From CAVRUD01 sp963849635 (GTDB lineage Bacteria > Chloroflexota > Chloroflexia > Thermomicrobiales > UBA6265): a stretch of DNA of 64,000 nucleotides. The stretch spans positions 434,001-498,000 of the forward strand of contig CAWKIA010000018.1 of the NCBI GenBank assembly GCA_963849635.1, read 5' to 3'. A program made the position numbers and the translations under genes. The notes under the pieces were generated by a model. That model searched no databases. It was not told the origin of the DNA and saw nothing but the letters and a program-made list of their open reading frames with translations. This document shows positions 17,161-26,457 of this stretch, piece after piece (positions within the stretch are counted from its first letter, which is position 1; each line of letters starts with the position of its first letter).

Positions 17161-18372
17161 CTACCAGTCGGCAACGGAGCCATCGACATGCCAAAGTGAG
17201 GGCTGGAACGTTCGTCGATAGGGCACCGCCTCCAGCGCTCGCACAGCATCCCAGTCCAGTTCCACACCCAGCCCGGGAGCCGTCGGAGGCTCGACCCATC
17301 CTCCCTGGGCCCAGGCAATCCGCTCCTTGAAGAGGGCCTCGACCTCCGGCGGGTGGTGAACCAGGAACTCCTGAATGACGAAGTTCGGACAGGCGAGATC
17401 GAGGTGAATGCTGACCGCGGTCAGCAACCACGAGTACGGGTTGTGGGGCGCGATCCCAACGTAGTACGTCTCGGCCGCGGCGGCGATCTTCCGTGTCTCC
17501 CAGATGCCGCCACAGTGGGCAATATCCGGCTGCAGGACGCTGGCTGCGCCCTGGGCGAGGATATCGCGGAATCCCCACTTCGTGAACAACCGTTCGCCGG
17601 TCGCCACGGGTATCGAAATCGAACTGGCGACGTGTGCCATCGCCGCCGGATCCTCCGGCAGGACCGGCTCCTCGAAGAAGAAAATGTCGAATTCTGACAG
17701 GGCGGCCGCCATCTGGATTGCCGAGGTCGGGGAAAGTCGACCGTGGCAGTCGATCAAGATGTCGACTTCGGCGCCGACGGCAGCGCGAATGACCGAGAGC
17801 AGATGGTGCGCTTGCCGAATATCAGGTTGACCAGCGACGCCGGGCGTCGCGCCGAACGGGCAGAACTTCAGGGCGCCCCAGCCGGCCTCGACCAGTTGGA
17901 CACACGACTCCGCCATCGCTTCTGGCGTATCGCCGGATGGTCCGTTGGCGTAGAGCCGGACCTTGTCCCGAACCCGACCCCCCAGCAATTCAAAGACAGG
18001 CACTCCGAGCAGGCGGCCCGAGATGTCCCACAGAGCCTGCTCGATCCCTGAGATCGCGCTGCCGATAACGACTCCGCCTCGCCAGAAGGAATGGCGGTAC
18101 ATCGTCTGCCAGAGATGTTCGATACGGGTCGGGTCCTGCCCGATCAGGAACTCCTTGAGGTCATCGATCGCGCCGACGACCGCCTTGGTTTTCCCTTCGA
18201 GGCTGGCTTCGCCGATGCCAGTGACGCCGGCGTCGGTCACGACCTCGACGAAGATCAAGTTGGTCCGCCCGGCAAAGAGGACGTGAGGAACGACGTCGAC
18301 GATCTTGACCGGCCGGTCAATCCCACCGATCCGCTGTTCCACCGCCCCGAGAGGGTCGTCGGGACTGTTCAC
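17161..18372 (-). CDS. Mandelate racemase/muconate-lactonizing family enzyme, galactonate dehydratase-like
   Basis: The 403-residue enolase-superfamily protein has an N-terminal capping domain (FVEVVTDAGVTGIGEASLEG) and a TIM barrel. Metal and catalytic positions include the aspartate in ILIDCHGRLSP, EEP in FFFEEPVLPEDP, the glutamate in IPVATGERLF, QPDIAHCGGIWE, and the catalytic histidine in GIAPHNPYSW. The pattern fits sugar acid dehydratases. It is a tandem paralogue of the next gene (18406-19557) and lies downstream of an ABC sugar importer, suggesting a shared role in sugar acid use. The precise substrate is unknown. Confidence 0.88.
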   Translation of the reverse strand: MNSPDDPLGAVEQRIGGIDRPVKIVDVVPHVLFAGRTNLIFVEVVTDAGVTGIGEASLEGKTKAVVGAIDDLKEFLIGQDPTRIEHLWQTMYRHSFWRGGVVIGSAISGIEQALWDISGRLLGVPVFELLGGRVRDKVRLYANGPSGDTPEAMAESCVQLVEAGWGALKFCPFGATPGVAGQPDIRQAHHLLSVIRAAVGAEVDILIDCHGRLSPTSAIQMAAALSEFDIFFFEEPVLPEDPAAMAHVASSISIPVATGERLFTKWGFRDILAQGAASVLQPDIAHCGGIWETRKIAAAAETYYVGIAPHNPYSWLLTAVSIHLDLACPNFVIQEFLVHHPPEVEALFKERIAWAQGGWVEPPTAPGLGVELDWDAVRALEAVPYRRTFQPSLWHVDGSVADW

Positions 18373-18405
18373 CTAACTCCTCCAAGTGTCGATCATTCCG
18401 GCACT

Positions 18406-19557
18406 CTACCAGTCCGCGACCGCGCCATCTTCGTGCCACGCTGCTGGCGGCCGCCCTTCCACCGGCGGGAATCGCTTCGCGGCTTCGAGGTCAAGCGAGA
18501 TGCCCAGGCCAGGGGCTTCCGGCACCGCGAAGGTGCCGTCGGCACGCAGTTCCGGCCGGCCTCTGACCACCTCATCACGCCATGGCTCGGGATCCGTCAC
18601 GACCTCCTGGATGAGGAAGTTGGGGATGACCGCGTCGAGATGGAGCGATGCAACCGTGTTGACCCAGCTCCACGGATTGTGCGGCGCCACCGAGACGAAA
18701 TGCATCTCCGCCATGGCGGCGATTTTCCGCGCCTCGAAGATGCCGCCGGTCTGGATGATGTCCGGTTGGAGGACGCCAATCCCACGGGTCTCGAGCAATT
18801 CCCGGAAGCCCCAGCGAGTGTATCGCCGCTCGCCGGTCGCGATCGGGATCGGACTCTTAGTGGCGATCCTGAGCATCGCTGGGACGTTCTCCGGCAAGCA
18901 TGGCTCTTCGAAGAACATCAGCTTGTAGGGCGCAAGTGCCTCGGCCATGCGCACAGCCATCGCCGGGGCAAGACGCCCGTGACCGTCGACCATCAGCTCG
19001 ATCTCGGGACTGACCGCCTCGCGGACGGTCTTCACCTCGGCCACGGCGGCATCAATAAACCTGCGCCCGCCGAGGATCGGAGTCGCGCCGAATGGGACCC
19101 ACTTCAGGGCCGTGTACCCCCGCTGGACAAGCGACTGGGCCGAGCGGGCAACCTCATCAGGCGAACTGCCCTTCGGGCCGTTGGCGTAGGCACGAACCGA
19201 GTCACGCACCTTGCCACCTAGGAGCCGGTAGATGGGGACGCCGAGCGCTTGCCCTTTGATATCCCAAAGGGCAACCTCGACACCGCTCAGTGCACTGAGA
19301 AAGGTCGGGCCGCCTTGCCAGAAGGCGTGCCGGTAGGCCTGCTGCCAGATGTGCTCGATCCGGAACGGGTCGGCGCCGATCAGAAGCGGCTCGAGATCCT
19401 TAATCGCACCGAGCACGCTGTGAGTCTGCCCGCCGATTGAAGCCTCGCCCAGACCGGTGATCCCGGCATCGGTGTCGATCAGGACGTAGACGTAGTTGCG
19501 CCAGCCGGCGCCCACGGCAATGGTTCGGACCCCAGTGATCTTGAGCCGCTCGGTCAA
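18406..19557 (-). CDS. Mandelate racemase/muconate-lactonizing family enzyme, second copy
   Basis: The 383-residue protein has the same layout as its neighbour: LIDTDAGITGLGEASIGG, SALSGVEVALWDIKGQALG, VDGHGRLAP, FFEEPCLPENVP, IPIATGERRYTRWGF, QPDIIQTGG and SVAPHNPWSW. The two share an almost parallel sequence throughout, including the final SVADW/AVADW, so they arose by duplication. The metal-binding residues appear intact in both, so neither is obviously inactive. The difference DCHGR versus DGHGR and FCPFGATPGVAG versus WVPFGATPILGG lies close to the active site and may mark different substrate specificity. Confidence 0.88.
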   Translation of the reverse strand: MTERLKITGVRTIAVGAGWRNYVYVLIDTDAGITGLGEASIGGQTHSVLGAIKDLEPLLIGADPFRIEHIWQQAYRHAFWQGGPTFLSALSGVEVALWDIKGQALGVPIYRLLGGKVRDSVRAYANGPKGSSPDEVARSAQSLVQRGYTALKWVPFGATPILGGRRFIDAAVAEVKTVREAVSPEIELMVDGHGRLAPAMAVRMAEALAPYKLMFFEEPCLPENVPAMLRIATKSPIPIATGERRYTRWGFRELLETRGIGVLQPDIIQTGGIFEARKIAAMAEMHFVSVAPHNPWSWVNTVASLHLDAVIPNFLIQEVVTDPEPWRDEVVRGRPELRADGTFAVPEAPGLGISLDLEAAKRFPPVEGRPPAAWHEDGAVADW

Positions 19558-19599
19558 TCTCCGCTCCTTCCCTGCCGCCCATAGAGCTTGTGTGAACCG

Positions 19600-20481
19600 C
19601 TATCCCTTCACCGCGCCTCCGGTAAGACCTTGCATAAGTTGCTTCTGGAAGAAAAGGAAGACCACAACCAACGGCATCGTCGCCACCGCCGCAGCGGCCA
19701 TCACGAGATTCCACTCCGTCGTGAACTCGCCGATGAACGATGCCACCGCGACCGAGATCGTGCGCACCCGCTCGGTCGTCGTGAGTACCAGCGCGAACTC
19801 GTATTCGTTCCAGGCTGTCAGGAATCCGATGATGGCGGTTGCCCCGAGAGCAGGGCGAGCCAGCGGCAAGATGATGTCCCAAAATGCGCGATAGGGGCTG
19901 GCCCCATCGACCAGCGCGGCTTCGTCCAATTCCCGTGGAATCTGCTCGAAGTACTCTTTCATGATCCACAGACAGAGCGGCTGGATGAAGGTGCTGTAAG
20001 CGAGGATCAGGGCCAAATATGTGTCTTTCAGGTCGAACCGGTTGACCATCTGAAAGTACGGGATCACGAGCAGGATCCGGGGAAACGACTGCGCCGCCAG
20101 AACAAAGGCCATCACGGCCGGCTTGAAGCGAAAGTCGAACCGGGCGAACCCATAGCCTGACCAGGCGGCCACCAAGACGCCCCACGCCGTCGTTGCAACC
20201 GCCACGACCATCGCGTTGAACAGATAACGGGTGAAGTTCCGCCGCTCGAAGACATCGCGATAGGACTGCAGCGACCATTCGGCCGGGAGGAAGGTCACTG
20301 GAATCGTGTGCGTCTCGACGTTCGTCTTGAGCGACGAGATCACAATCCAGAACATGGGGAACAGTGTTGGAACCAGAAGGATCGCGGCCAACAGGAGCTT
20401 GAGGGCCAGCGAGATCCGCCGCTTGGTGGCTAGTGACCTCCCCCGCCTGGTGGGAATCGTGATGGGCGATACGGTAGACAT
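19600..20481 (-). CDS. Carbohydrate ABC transporter permease (MalG/MsmG type)
   Basis: The 293-residue membrane protein has six predicted transmembrane helices. The first is LALKLLLAAILLVPTLFPMF. The EAA loop that contacts the ATPase is visible as DEAALVDGASPYRAFWDIILPL. The family imports sugars or their derivatives with a binding protein and a second permease. ATG 20481 gives the standard N-terminus (MSTVSPITIPTRRGRS); the frame extends upstream through the stop region of the next permease but that part lacks similarity. No ATPase gene is nearby, so an ATPase encoded elsewhere must power it. Confidence 0.9.
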   Translation of the reverse strand: MSTVSPITIPTRRGRSLATKRRISLALKLLLAAILLVPTLFPMFWIVISSLKTNVETHTIPVTFLPAEWSLQSYRDVFERRNFTRYLFNAMVVAVATTAWGVLVAAWSGYGFARFDFRFKPAVMAFVLAAQSFPRILLVIPYFQMVNRFDLKDTYLALILAYSTFIQPLCLWIMKEYFEQIPRELDEAALVDGASPYRAFWDIILPLARPALGATAIIGFLTAWNEYEFALVLTTTERVRTISVAVASFIGEFTTEWNLVMAAAAVATMPLVVVFLFFQKQLMQGLTGGAVKG

Positions 20482-20516
20482 ATCGGTTGAACCGACCTTT
20501 ACCGCGCCAGGGCGGC

Positions 20517-21443
20517 CTATGCGCGACTTGAGCGGAGCGTCGCCCGGACGTAGAGGGCGCCCGGAATCATCAGGCAGATGAGCAGCAAGATGCCGAGCGT
20601 CGCGGCATAGTTGGGATCGGCATAGAGGAATGCGTTCTTGTAGATTAGGGTGGCGAAGACCTCGCTCGAGTTCGCCGGCCCGCCGGCCGTCATCACCTGA
20701 ATGATGGCAAAGTTCATGAAGCTGCCGATCCAGGCAAGCAAGATCGCGACGTAGGAAATCCCACGCATCGCCGGGAGCGTGATCGCAGTGAATCGCTGCC
20801 ACGCGTTTGCACCATCGACCGACGCGGCTTCGTATAGCTCCTGGTTGACGACCTGCAATCCTGCAAGCAGGAGCACCATCATAAAGGGAAATCCACGCCA
20901 GATATTTGCCACGATTGTGGCGGGGAGCGCCGTGCTCGTCTGCCCCAGCCACGCGATCGGAATCTCATCTGCGCTGTAGTATCCGACGCGATAGAGAATC
21001 TCATTGATGACCCCATAGAGGCCGTCAAACATCCACCGCCAGACGATCCCCGGCACTACCGCCGGAAACATCCACGGAACCATGAAAAGCACGCGGATCA
21101 GCGCACGCCCCGGCAGCCGCTCGTTTAGAAGCAGCGCCACCACGAACCCAATCAAGTACTGACCGACGACCGAGAAGAATGCGAAGTAAAACGTATGCCG
21201 AATAGCAAGACGAGCCAGCCGATCGTCCCGAATTGCCCTGAGGTAGTTATCGAAGCCCCAGCCATCGACTGATTCGAACGACCGGAGAAACGCCTGCCCG
21301 AGAGGAAGCACGAGCAGCAGGATCAACATCAGCACCGAAGGCGCGACAAACAGGAACGGATGGATCTGCGTCTTGGAACGGGACCTACGCGCCGGCACGG
21401 CACCAGGAGCACGAACGACCCGGCTCGTCGATGCCACGAACAT
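20517..21443 (-). CDS. Carbohydrate ABC transporter permease (MalF/UgpA type)
   Basis: The 308-residue protein has a basic N-terminus followed by HPFLFVAPSVLMLILLLVLP, the first of six helices, and an EAA motif YEAASVDGANAWQRFTAITLP. It pairs with the second permease immediately downstream, 35 bases away. Together with the binding protein upstream it forms the membrane part of a CUT1-like importer. The start is ATG 21443 with GGAGGAT just upstream. Confidence 0.9.
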   Translation of the reverse strand: MFVASTSRVVRAPGAVPARRSRSKTQIHPFLFVAPSVLMLILLLVLPLGQAFLRSFESVDGWGFDNYLRAIRDDRLARLAIRHTFYFAFFSVVGQYLIGFVVALLLNERLPGRALIRVLFMVPWMFPAVVPGIVWRWMFDGLYGVINEILYRVGYYSADEIPIAWLGQTSTALPATIVANIWRGFPFMMVLLLAGLQVVNQELYEAASVDGANAWQRFTAITLPAMRGISYVAILLAWIGSFMNFAIIQVMTAGGPANSSEVFATLIYKNAFLYADPNYAATLGILLLICLMIPGALYVRATLRSSRA

Positions 21444-21514
21444 CCTCCAAGTGAAGTTGGAATGCGGTGCGCACCGGCCTGAGGTGGCCGGTGCGCACCG
21501 CTCGGTCTACAGGA

Positions 21515-22888
21515 TTAGCCCGTGGGGTACTTCAGTTCGCCTTTGTCGGCGAGGATTTCTGCGAAGCGGCTGGCTGCTGTATTCATCGCGTCCGGAACCT
21601 CCTTGTCGCCGATCAGCGCCGCCTGCCATTCGGGGTCGAACTGATCCTTGATCCTGTTCCAATCGCCAAGCTCAACCTCGTAAGGCTCGACGACTGCCGT
21701 CAGCGACTGCTCAAGGAAGACCGACAGGAATGGGTCTTCGGTGATAAGCGGATCCTCGAGGGCGGCCTGGGTCGTAGGCCCATACTTTGCCTTGCCGGCG
21801 AAATAAGGCTGCCGATCGTGAGCAATGAACTTGAGGAATCGGTACGCTTCGTCCGGGTACTGCGAGGTCTTCCCGACCGCGTAGATCAGCGATCCCTGGC
21901 GGAGGGTCGGAGTGGAGCCATCCGGAGTCGGATGCGTGGTAACCGCGAATTTGCCCTCAATCTCGGGATTAGTTCCGATGAACGTCTGGGCTCCCCACGG
22001 TCCTGTGGTAAGCATCGAGATGTTACCCCCGGCGAACGCACTTACGTTCGCCGGATAGTCCATCTCGACCACACTCGGCGGCACCACCTGGTGTACGCGT
22101 GCTAGGTCGACCATGAACTGGATTGCCTCGATCGACTCGGGGCTATTGACGAGGATCGTCCAGATGCCGGTGTCACGGTTCAGTCGGAGCATCTCACCGT
22201 CTGCTCCGTTGTTTTGCATGAAGTGGATGCAGCGCACCGTGTGCGTTTTGCCGTACATGCCGAAGCCGAATCGACCCTGGCGAGGAACGGTAAGCGCCTT
22301 GGCGGAGTCGACCAGTTCCTGCCAAGTTGTGGGTGGCGCGTTTGGGTCCAACCCGGCCTCTTCGAAGTGGTCGATGCGGTAATACAGCGCATCGGTGCCA
22401 GTGTAGAGCGGCATACCGAGGATTCGGCCGTTGGCGTCAGTCGCTGCCTGCAGCGCCACCGGAATGAACGACTCACGAAGTCCGTCGGCGTCGATCCGGT
22501 CCGTGATATCCAGGGCTGCATCGAGGCTGACGAAACTGGCCAGGCCGAACTGCCCGTCGATCACGTCCGGCAGATCATCTGCCTGAGCGTAGGCCGTCAG
22601 CTTAGTGAGGATATCCGCGTTCGGCACCTCTTCGATCTGGATCTTGATGTCGGTGTTCTGCGTCTCGAACTCGGCGATCATCTCTTTGAGGATGGTCCCT
22701 GCCGGTTCTTCGAGCGTGTTGTGGGTCATGAAACGGATGGTGACCGGGCCACCCTGCTTGATGAGCAATGAGCGGGTCCGTCCCCGCACCCCCGCCGCGG
22801 ATGCTGACGCGGGTACAACGGCGGCGCCCGCGGCAGCCCCCATCCCAACCTTCAAGAGATTCCGCCTGGACAGCGACGTAGCTGACAT
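21515..22888 (-). CDS. Extracellular sugar-binding protein with Tat signal
   Basis: The 457-residue protein begins with a twin-arginine signal, SLSRRNLLKVGMGAAAGA, so it is probably exported folded through TatC (encoded at 8335-9150). The mature part is a family 1 solute-binding protein: VTIRFMTHN, PPTTWQELVDSAKAL and MLTTGPWGAQTF are typical. It would deliver a sugar to the two permeases downstream. ATG 22888 is preferred because GAGAGGG lies nine bases upstream; another ATG three codons earlier abuts the same site. A good promoter lies about 110 bp upstream. Confidence 0.9.
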   Translation of the reverse strand: MSATSLSRRNLLKVGMGAAAGAAVVPASASAAGVRGRTRSLLIKQGGPVTIRFMTHNTLEEPAGTILKEMIAEFETQNTDIKIQIEEVPNADILTKLTAYAQADDLPDVIDGQFGLASFVSLDAALDITDRIDADGLRESFIPVALQAATDANGRILGMPLYTGTDALYYRIDHFEEAGLDPNAPPTTWQELVDSAKALTVPRQGRFGFGMYGKTHTVRCIHFMQNNGADGEMLRLNRDTGIWTILVNSPESIEAIQFMVDLARVHQVVPPSVVEMDYPANVSAFAGGNISMLTTGPWGAQTFIGTNPEIEGKFAVTTHPTPDGSTPTLRQGSLIYAVGKTSQYPDEAYRFLKFIAHDRQPYFAGKAKYGPTTQAALEDPLITEDPFLSVFLEQSLTAVVEPYEVELGDWNRIKDQFDPEWQAALIGDKEVPDAMNTAASRFAEILADKGELKYPTG

Positions 22889-22997
22889 CTGTGGCATCCC
22901 TCTCACTAAACGGCGTGGACCTCGGTGTAGCTTGACGCCAACTACACACTCTATGGACCGAAGAGTCGAACCGCTTCGACGTGTCCCGATAGACATG

Positions 22998-23026
22998 ACT
23001 CTACCGGGGACGGCTGTGAACGTCAA
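22998..23026 (-). promoter_or_regulatory. Promoter of the sugar transporter operon
   Basis: TTGACG (23026-23021), a 17-bp spacer and TAGAGT (23003-22998) on the minus strand. Transcription from about 22990 would leave a leader of about 100 nt before the binding-protein gene. It is also inside the region that separates this operon from the divergent tRNA gene. Confidence 0.6.
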
Positions 23027-23132
23027 CAGAGTAATAAAGAAGAAGGCCTCTGAGACGATTGAATGAAATCACTCTTGTCCCGGGCCGGAATTCGCGCCGA
23101 GATTGGGGTACACTGCCGCACGCCAGACTCCC

Positions 23133-23216
23133 GCCGGAGTGGCGAAATGGCAGACGCAGCGCACTCAAAATGCGCCGGGGAAACCCGTGCGGGTTCGAAT
23201 CCCGCTTCCGGCACCA
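23133..23216 (+). tRNA. tRNA-Leu (anticodon CAA)
   Basis: The 84-nt gene folds as a class II tRNA with a long variable arm. The acceptor strand GCCGGAG (23133-23139) pairs with TTCCGGC (23206-23212), using one G-U. The anticodon stem GCGCA/TGCGC encloses the loop CTCAAAA, giving anticodon CAA, which reads TTG leucine codons. The T-arm GCGGG-TTCGAAT-CCCGC is perfect, and CCA is encoded at 23214-23216. Confidence 0.96.
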
Positions 23217-23235
23217 AAGGCACTCAAACCCAGCC

Positions 23236-23725
23236 CTATGGCACCCCAGTGGTCACATGCCGCAGGAGGTCCGGGGCAAACTCCGCCATCAGCCGATGGA
23301 CATCTGCCTCCAGGACGCCACCGCGGTAGGTGACAATGTGCCGGCGAACGTACGGGTTGTGGGCCACCGTTTGCGCCGAATGCACCACCGCATCGTGGGT
23401 TCCGAAAACAACGTGCGGAATGTCAGCCATCACCGCGGCGCCAAGGCACATCGGGCATGGCTCACAGGTCGAGACCAGCACAGCACGTTCAAATCCCGTC
23501 CACAGGGATTCTCCACCAGATAAGAGAGCACCTAACTCGGCATGAGCGAGTTGGCTTCGGGACGCCTGATGGCGGGCCCGCCCACGTGAGACGATCTCGT
23601 GATCGACTACGAGAACTGCCCCAATCGGCAGCTCTCCCTGCTCGGCAGCCGCGCGCGTCGGCCAGTGCCTCGCGCATGAACCCCTCTATTTCATCGTTGG
23701 TCCAGAGAAATGTGGCCGTGGCCAC
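23236..23725 (-). CDS. Nucleoside/tRNA deaminase-like protein, frame-disrupted
   Basis: A zinc-dependent deaminase of the CDA/TadA fold is split by one base. From GTG 23725 (AAGGAG seven bases upstream) the frame encodes DEIEGFMREALADARG. Around 23645 the homology moves by one frame into QGELPIGAVLVVDHEIV, HAELGALLSGG with the zinc-binding histidine and catalytic glutamate, and STCEPCPMCLGA with the two zinc-binding cysteines. Removing one G from the GG near 23650 joins the pieces to about 162 residues. The fold is closest to guanine deaminase/TadA-like enzymes, but tRNA versus free-base substrates cannot be told apart. It is convergent with the tRNA-Leu gene. Confidence 0.78.
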
Positions 23726-23874
23726 GGCGCCTCTCCTTCCAAGAAGATGGATAAGGAGTCGGTGTCGGATAACCATGAAAGGAATCCGGGTGCGGGCATC
23801 GGCATTCGCGCAATCGCTGATTGCTGGAAGTGACCCACGCCTGGAACGCCTTCGCCAGCGTCCAGCGCCGTTTT

Positions 23875-24564
23875 TCACTCTTCTTTGTACTTCCAGTGAA
23901 GCCGGAGACGCCACCGGACCGATGACCGCCCTGTTGCGCGGATGTGGTCGATCGCCCGCTTGCCGAAGATGAAGCCGTACGTCGAGACCATTGCCTCGGG
24001 CGTGCCGTAATCCTGAACCGTGTCGACGTCCTCGTAGGCAAATCCCGCCTCTTCGAACATCGCGTGGTTGCCCGGTCCTAGCTCTGGCGTCCCATCCTCG
24101 ACAACGGTGGCAAGGTCGCCACCGTACCAACCGGGCGCAATATCGACGTTCACGTACAACCCGCCCGGCCTCAATACGCGCATGACCTCCCCTACGTCTC
24201 CTGGCGAGGTGAAGGCGGTGGCAACGTCCGCCGACTCGTCCGGCAGCGGAAGTGTCTCCGCCCGGCCGAGTACGAACCGGACATTCGTGATGCCGCGCTC
24301 GGCCGCGGAGCGCTCAGCCACGGCCAACATCGCCGGCTCGGCCTCGACCCCGACCACCGAGCGAGCGTGCTCGGCCAGGGGTAACGCCGAACGGCCCGAT
24401 CCTGAACCGAGGTCGATCACGTCGGCACCGGCAATCGGGAAGCGCCCCAACACGATGTCGACAGGCCGCGGTGTGTACGGGAATGAGGCAAAGGCGTCGT
24501 AGACATCGGGGAACTCAGCGTATAGCCGGTCCCATCGGTTTTCGATGCTCTCTGGTCTGTCCAT
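23875..24564 (-). CDS. Class I SAM-dependent methyltransferase
   Basis: The 229-residue protein has the methyltransferase type 11 signature: VIDLGSGSGRSALPLAEH for SAM binding, VVGVEAEPAMLAVAERSA, and RPGGLYVNVDIAPGW. The N-terminus MDRPESIENRWDRLYAEFPD and the C-terminal KRAIDHIRATGRSSVRWR give no clear substrate. ATG 24564 follows GAGGGG at about six bases. It lies ten bases downstream of the nucleotidyltransferase gene, so the two probably form one operon. Confidence 0.82.
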   Translation of the reverse strand: MDRPESIENRWDRLYAEFPDVYDAFASFPYTPRPVDIVLGRFPIAGADVIDLGSGSGRSALPLAEHARSVVGVEAEPAMLAVAERSAAERGITNVRFVLGRAETLPLPDESADVATAFTSPGDVGEVMRVLRPGGLYVNVDIAPGWYGGDLATVVEDGTPELGPGNHAMFEEAGFAYEDVDTVQDYGTPEAMVSTYGFIFGKRAIDHIRATGRSSVRWRLRLHWKYKEE

Positions 24565-24574
24565 GTTGTCCCCC

Positions 24575-25361
24575 TCAACTCTCTGCGAGCATCGCCGGGC
24601 GCCACAGCCAGGCCTCATCGCGGTCGCGGAGGTAGCGCGCTCCCTGGCCTTCCGGTGGTTTTGGCCAGTCGCGGAAGCCAAGCACCAGATCGCAGTACGC
24701 GGTTGCGGTTGGAATACACGGTTGCCGCAGGAGGCGCTGGTGATGCCAGAAAAAGCGCTCTGGCAATTCTTTCGCTTGATTGAGTTGGGCAATGAACCGC
24801 TTGCGTCCAGGGTAGAGCAGCCGGTTGTGAGCCAGCAGCAATCGGCCACCGAACAGGGCAAGCTCGTGGGACGTGTCGGCCAAGATGTATGGGTTCTCGC
24901 TGTAGTCCCCAAGACCCAAGAAGGAGAGGTGGATGGGTAGTTGAGCAGCAAAGGAGGTTAGCTTTTCCGCCCGCTCATGCTCGGGGAAAACTGGGATGAC
25001 GGGGAGCAGCGCATTGACGTCTTCGCTTCGGGAGAAGACCGTCAAAGCGTCGACGAACCCGTAGCGAGTGGGCTCAGGGCCGCGCTCGGACGCGGCCCGC
25101 AGATGGCGCAACGGCCACGGCTTCGCGTCGAGCGGGTCACCCGCGAACCAGGAGAGTTCCTCCGCGGTTCGATACGTGTGGCCTGACGGAAACCGTTGGT
25201 CGAAAGCGGAGTCAGTTAGGATCGCGACCGCGTCCACGTCGGAATGGTCCGATCGCGTCGCCGCGGGCGACCGAGCCGATGACGAGGAGGGCGAGGACGT
25301 CGTGATCAGGCCGGTAGCGGCGATCCATCCCGTCGATGAGTGCGCGATGGGAGTCCAGCAC
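24575..25361 (-). CDS. Nucleotidyltransferase-domain protein, frame-disrupted
   Basis: From GTG 25361 (GGAAGGA nine bases upstream) the frame encodes ALLVIGSVARGDA, the GSxxRGxx signature of the pol-beta-type nucleotidyltransferase fold. Near 25240 the homology shifts one base into DHSDVDAVAILTDSAFDQRF, which supplies the catalytic DxD. The remaining 200 residues (ALTVFSRSEDVNALLPVIPV; HELALFGGRLLLAHNRLLYP) lack a recognised domain. The protein is about 260 residues if the frame is restored. Relatives include aminoglycoside nucleotidyltransferase-like and MNT-type proteins; no HEPN toxin partner is seen next to it. Confidence 0.72.
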
Positions 25362-25503
25362 CGTAGAGGTCCTTCCGCGAAGTGGGGAAATCCCAGAGGG
25401 ACGACTGGAGGGCAACGGTGGTGGCGGTCATGGCGTCCTCCCTTCGCGGAACAGGCTGGTGGCGCAACGTCTTAGCTGGATACTAGCACCTGTCTGGACC
25501 TTC

Positions 25504-26421
25504 TCAATGTTCTGCGTAGGCCCGATGAGTCGTTACGGACTTGATGAACGAACCGATTTCGCGGATCGCTTCCCGAGCCTCGGGTACCTCCGCCGCCCAG
25601 AAGTGGAAGACGTGCCACAGGTCGTCCCAGATCGTTAGCCGCACATCAACACCTGCATCAGACGCCGCGTCCGCCAGTCGAGTGGAGTCACTTTCGAGGA
25701 TTTCAAGGCCACCCGCATGAATCAGCATCGGCGGCAAACCGGATAGGTCGGCAAAGAGCGGAGAGGCGACGGGATCAAGCGGGTCACGACCGTCGAGATA
25801 GAGACCAGCCGCGTCCTCAAGCTCAGCCCGGGTAATGAAAGGATCTAACGAAGCGTGGGAGTCGTACGACGGGCCGGACATCGTCAGGTCTACCCATGGA
25901 GAGAGCAGTGCGCCCCCCGCTGGTAGGGGCAGGTCGAGGTCTCGAATGGTAACCAGGAGCGCCACCACCAGCGCGCCGCCAGCTGAGTCCCCGGTCACGG
26001 CAATTTGGTCCGCCCGATAGCCCTGTTCGAGCAGCCAACGGTAGGCCGTGACCGAGTCGTCGACCGCGGCGGGACACGGGTACTCAGGGGCCAATCGATA
26101 CTCGGGCAGAAAAATCGATCCGCCGCAGACGATGCCTAGCCGGTGCGCCAATTCGCGGTGGGTGCGGGGCGATCCGCTGTTAAAACCACCACCATGCAGG
26201 AAGAGCACCACCGGTCTGTCGGTATTGCCGGCCACCGGCTCCTCGACCAACTCACCCGGGACGCCCGATATGTCGAGCGTCGTGACCGTGCAGGACAACC
26301 TGGCATTGGTTTCGACGACGGCCGCATCCCAGCCGAGGCGGCTTTCCTCGACGGAGGCTGTGTCTTCCGGCCGGCGCAGGGTGAGCGCATCCCGAAGCCG
26401 CCTGGCTTCAACGCTCGGCAT
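25504..26421 (-). CDS. Alpha/beta hydrolase of the hormone-sensitive lipase family
   Basis: The 305-residue protein has the HSL-type oxyanion motif LFLHGGGFNSGSPRTHR, the nucleophile elbow TGDSAGGALVVAL with the catalytic serine, an acidic position near HAGGLEILESDS, and the histidine in DDLWHVFHFWAAEVPEA. It is a probable cytoplasmic carboxylesterase with short-chain ester specificity. There is no signal peptide. It is followed upstream by a YdcF-type gene on the same strand at 36 bases, which may be co-transcribed. The start ATG 26421 has GGGAC nearby. Confidence 0.87.
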   Translation of the reverse strand: MPSVEARRLRDALTLRRPEDTASVEESRLGWDAAVVETNARLSCTVTTLDISGVPGELVEEPVAGNTDRPVVLFLHGGGFNSGSPRTHRELAHRLGIVCGGSIFLPEYRLAPEYPCPAAVDDSVTAYRWLLEQGYRADQIAVTGDSAGGALVVALLVTIRDLDLPLPAGGALLSPWVDLTMSGPSYDSHASLDPFITRAELEDAAGLYLDGRDPLDPVASPLFADLSGLPPMLIHAGGLEILESDSTRLADAASDAGVDVRLTIWDDLWHVFHFWAAEVPEAREAIREIGSFIKSVTTHRAYAEH

Positions 26422-26457
26422 GATGCGTCCCTTCAGAGATGGGGCGGCCTGGCGTGT

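Noticed and set aside
18091..19221. 376-codon plus-strand frame opposite the enolase-superfamily genes
   Set aside because: It spans both antisense genes, has no family features and its composition is that of a shadow frame.
23109..23114. TACACT as a -10 box for the tRNA-Leu gene
   Set aside because: The nearest -35-like sequence, TTGTCC, is 28 bases away, too far. No better partner was found.
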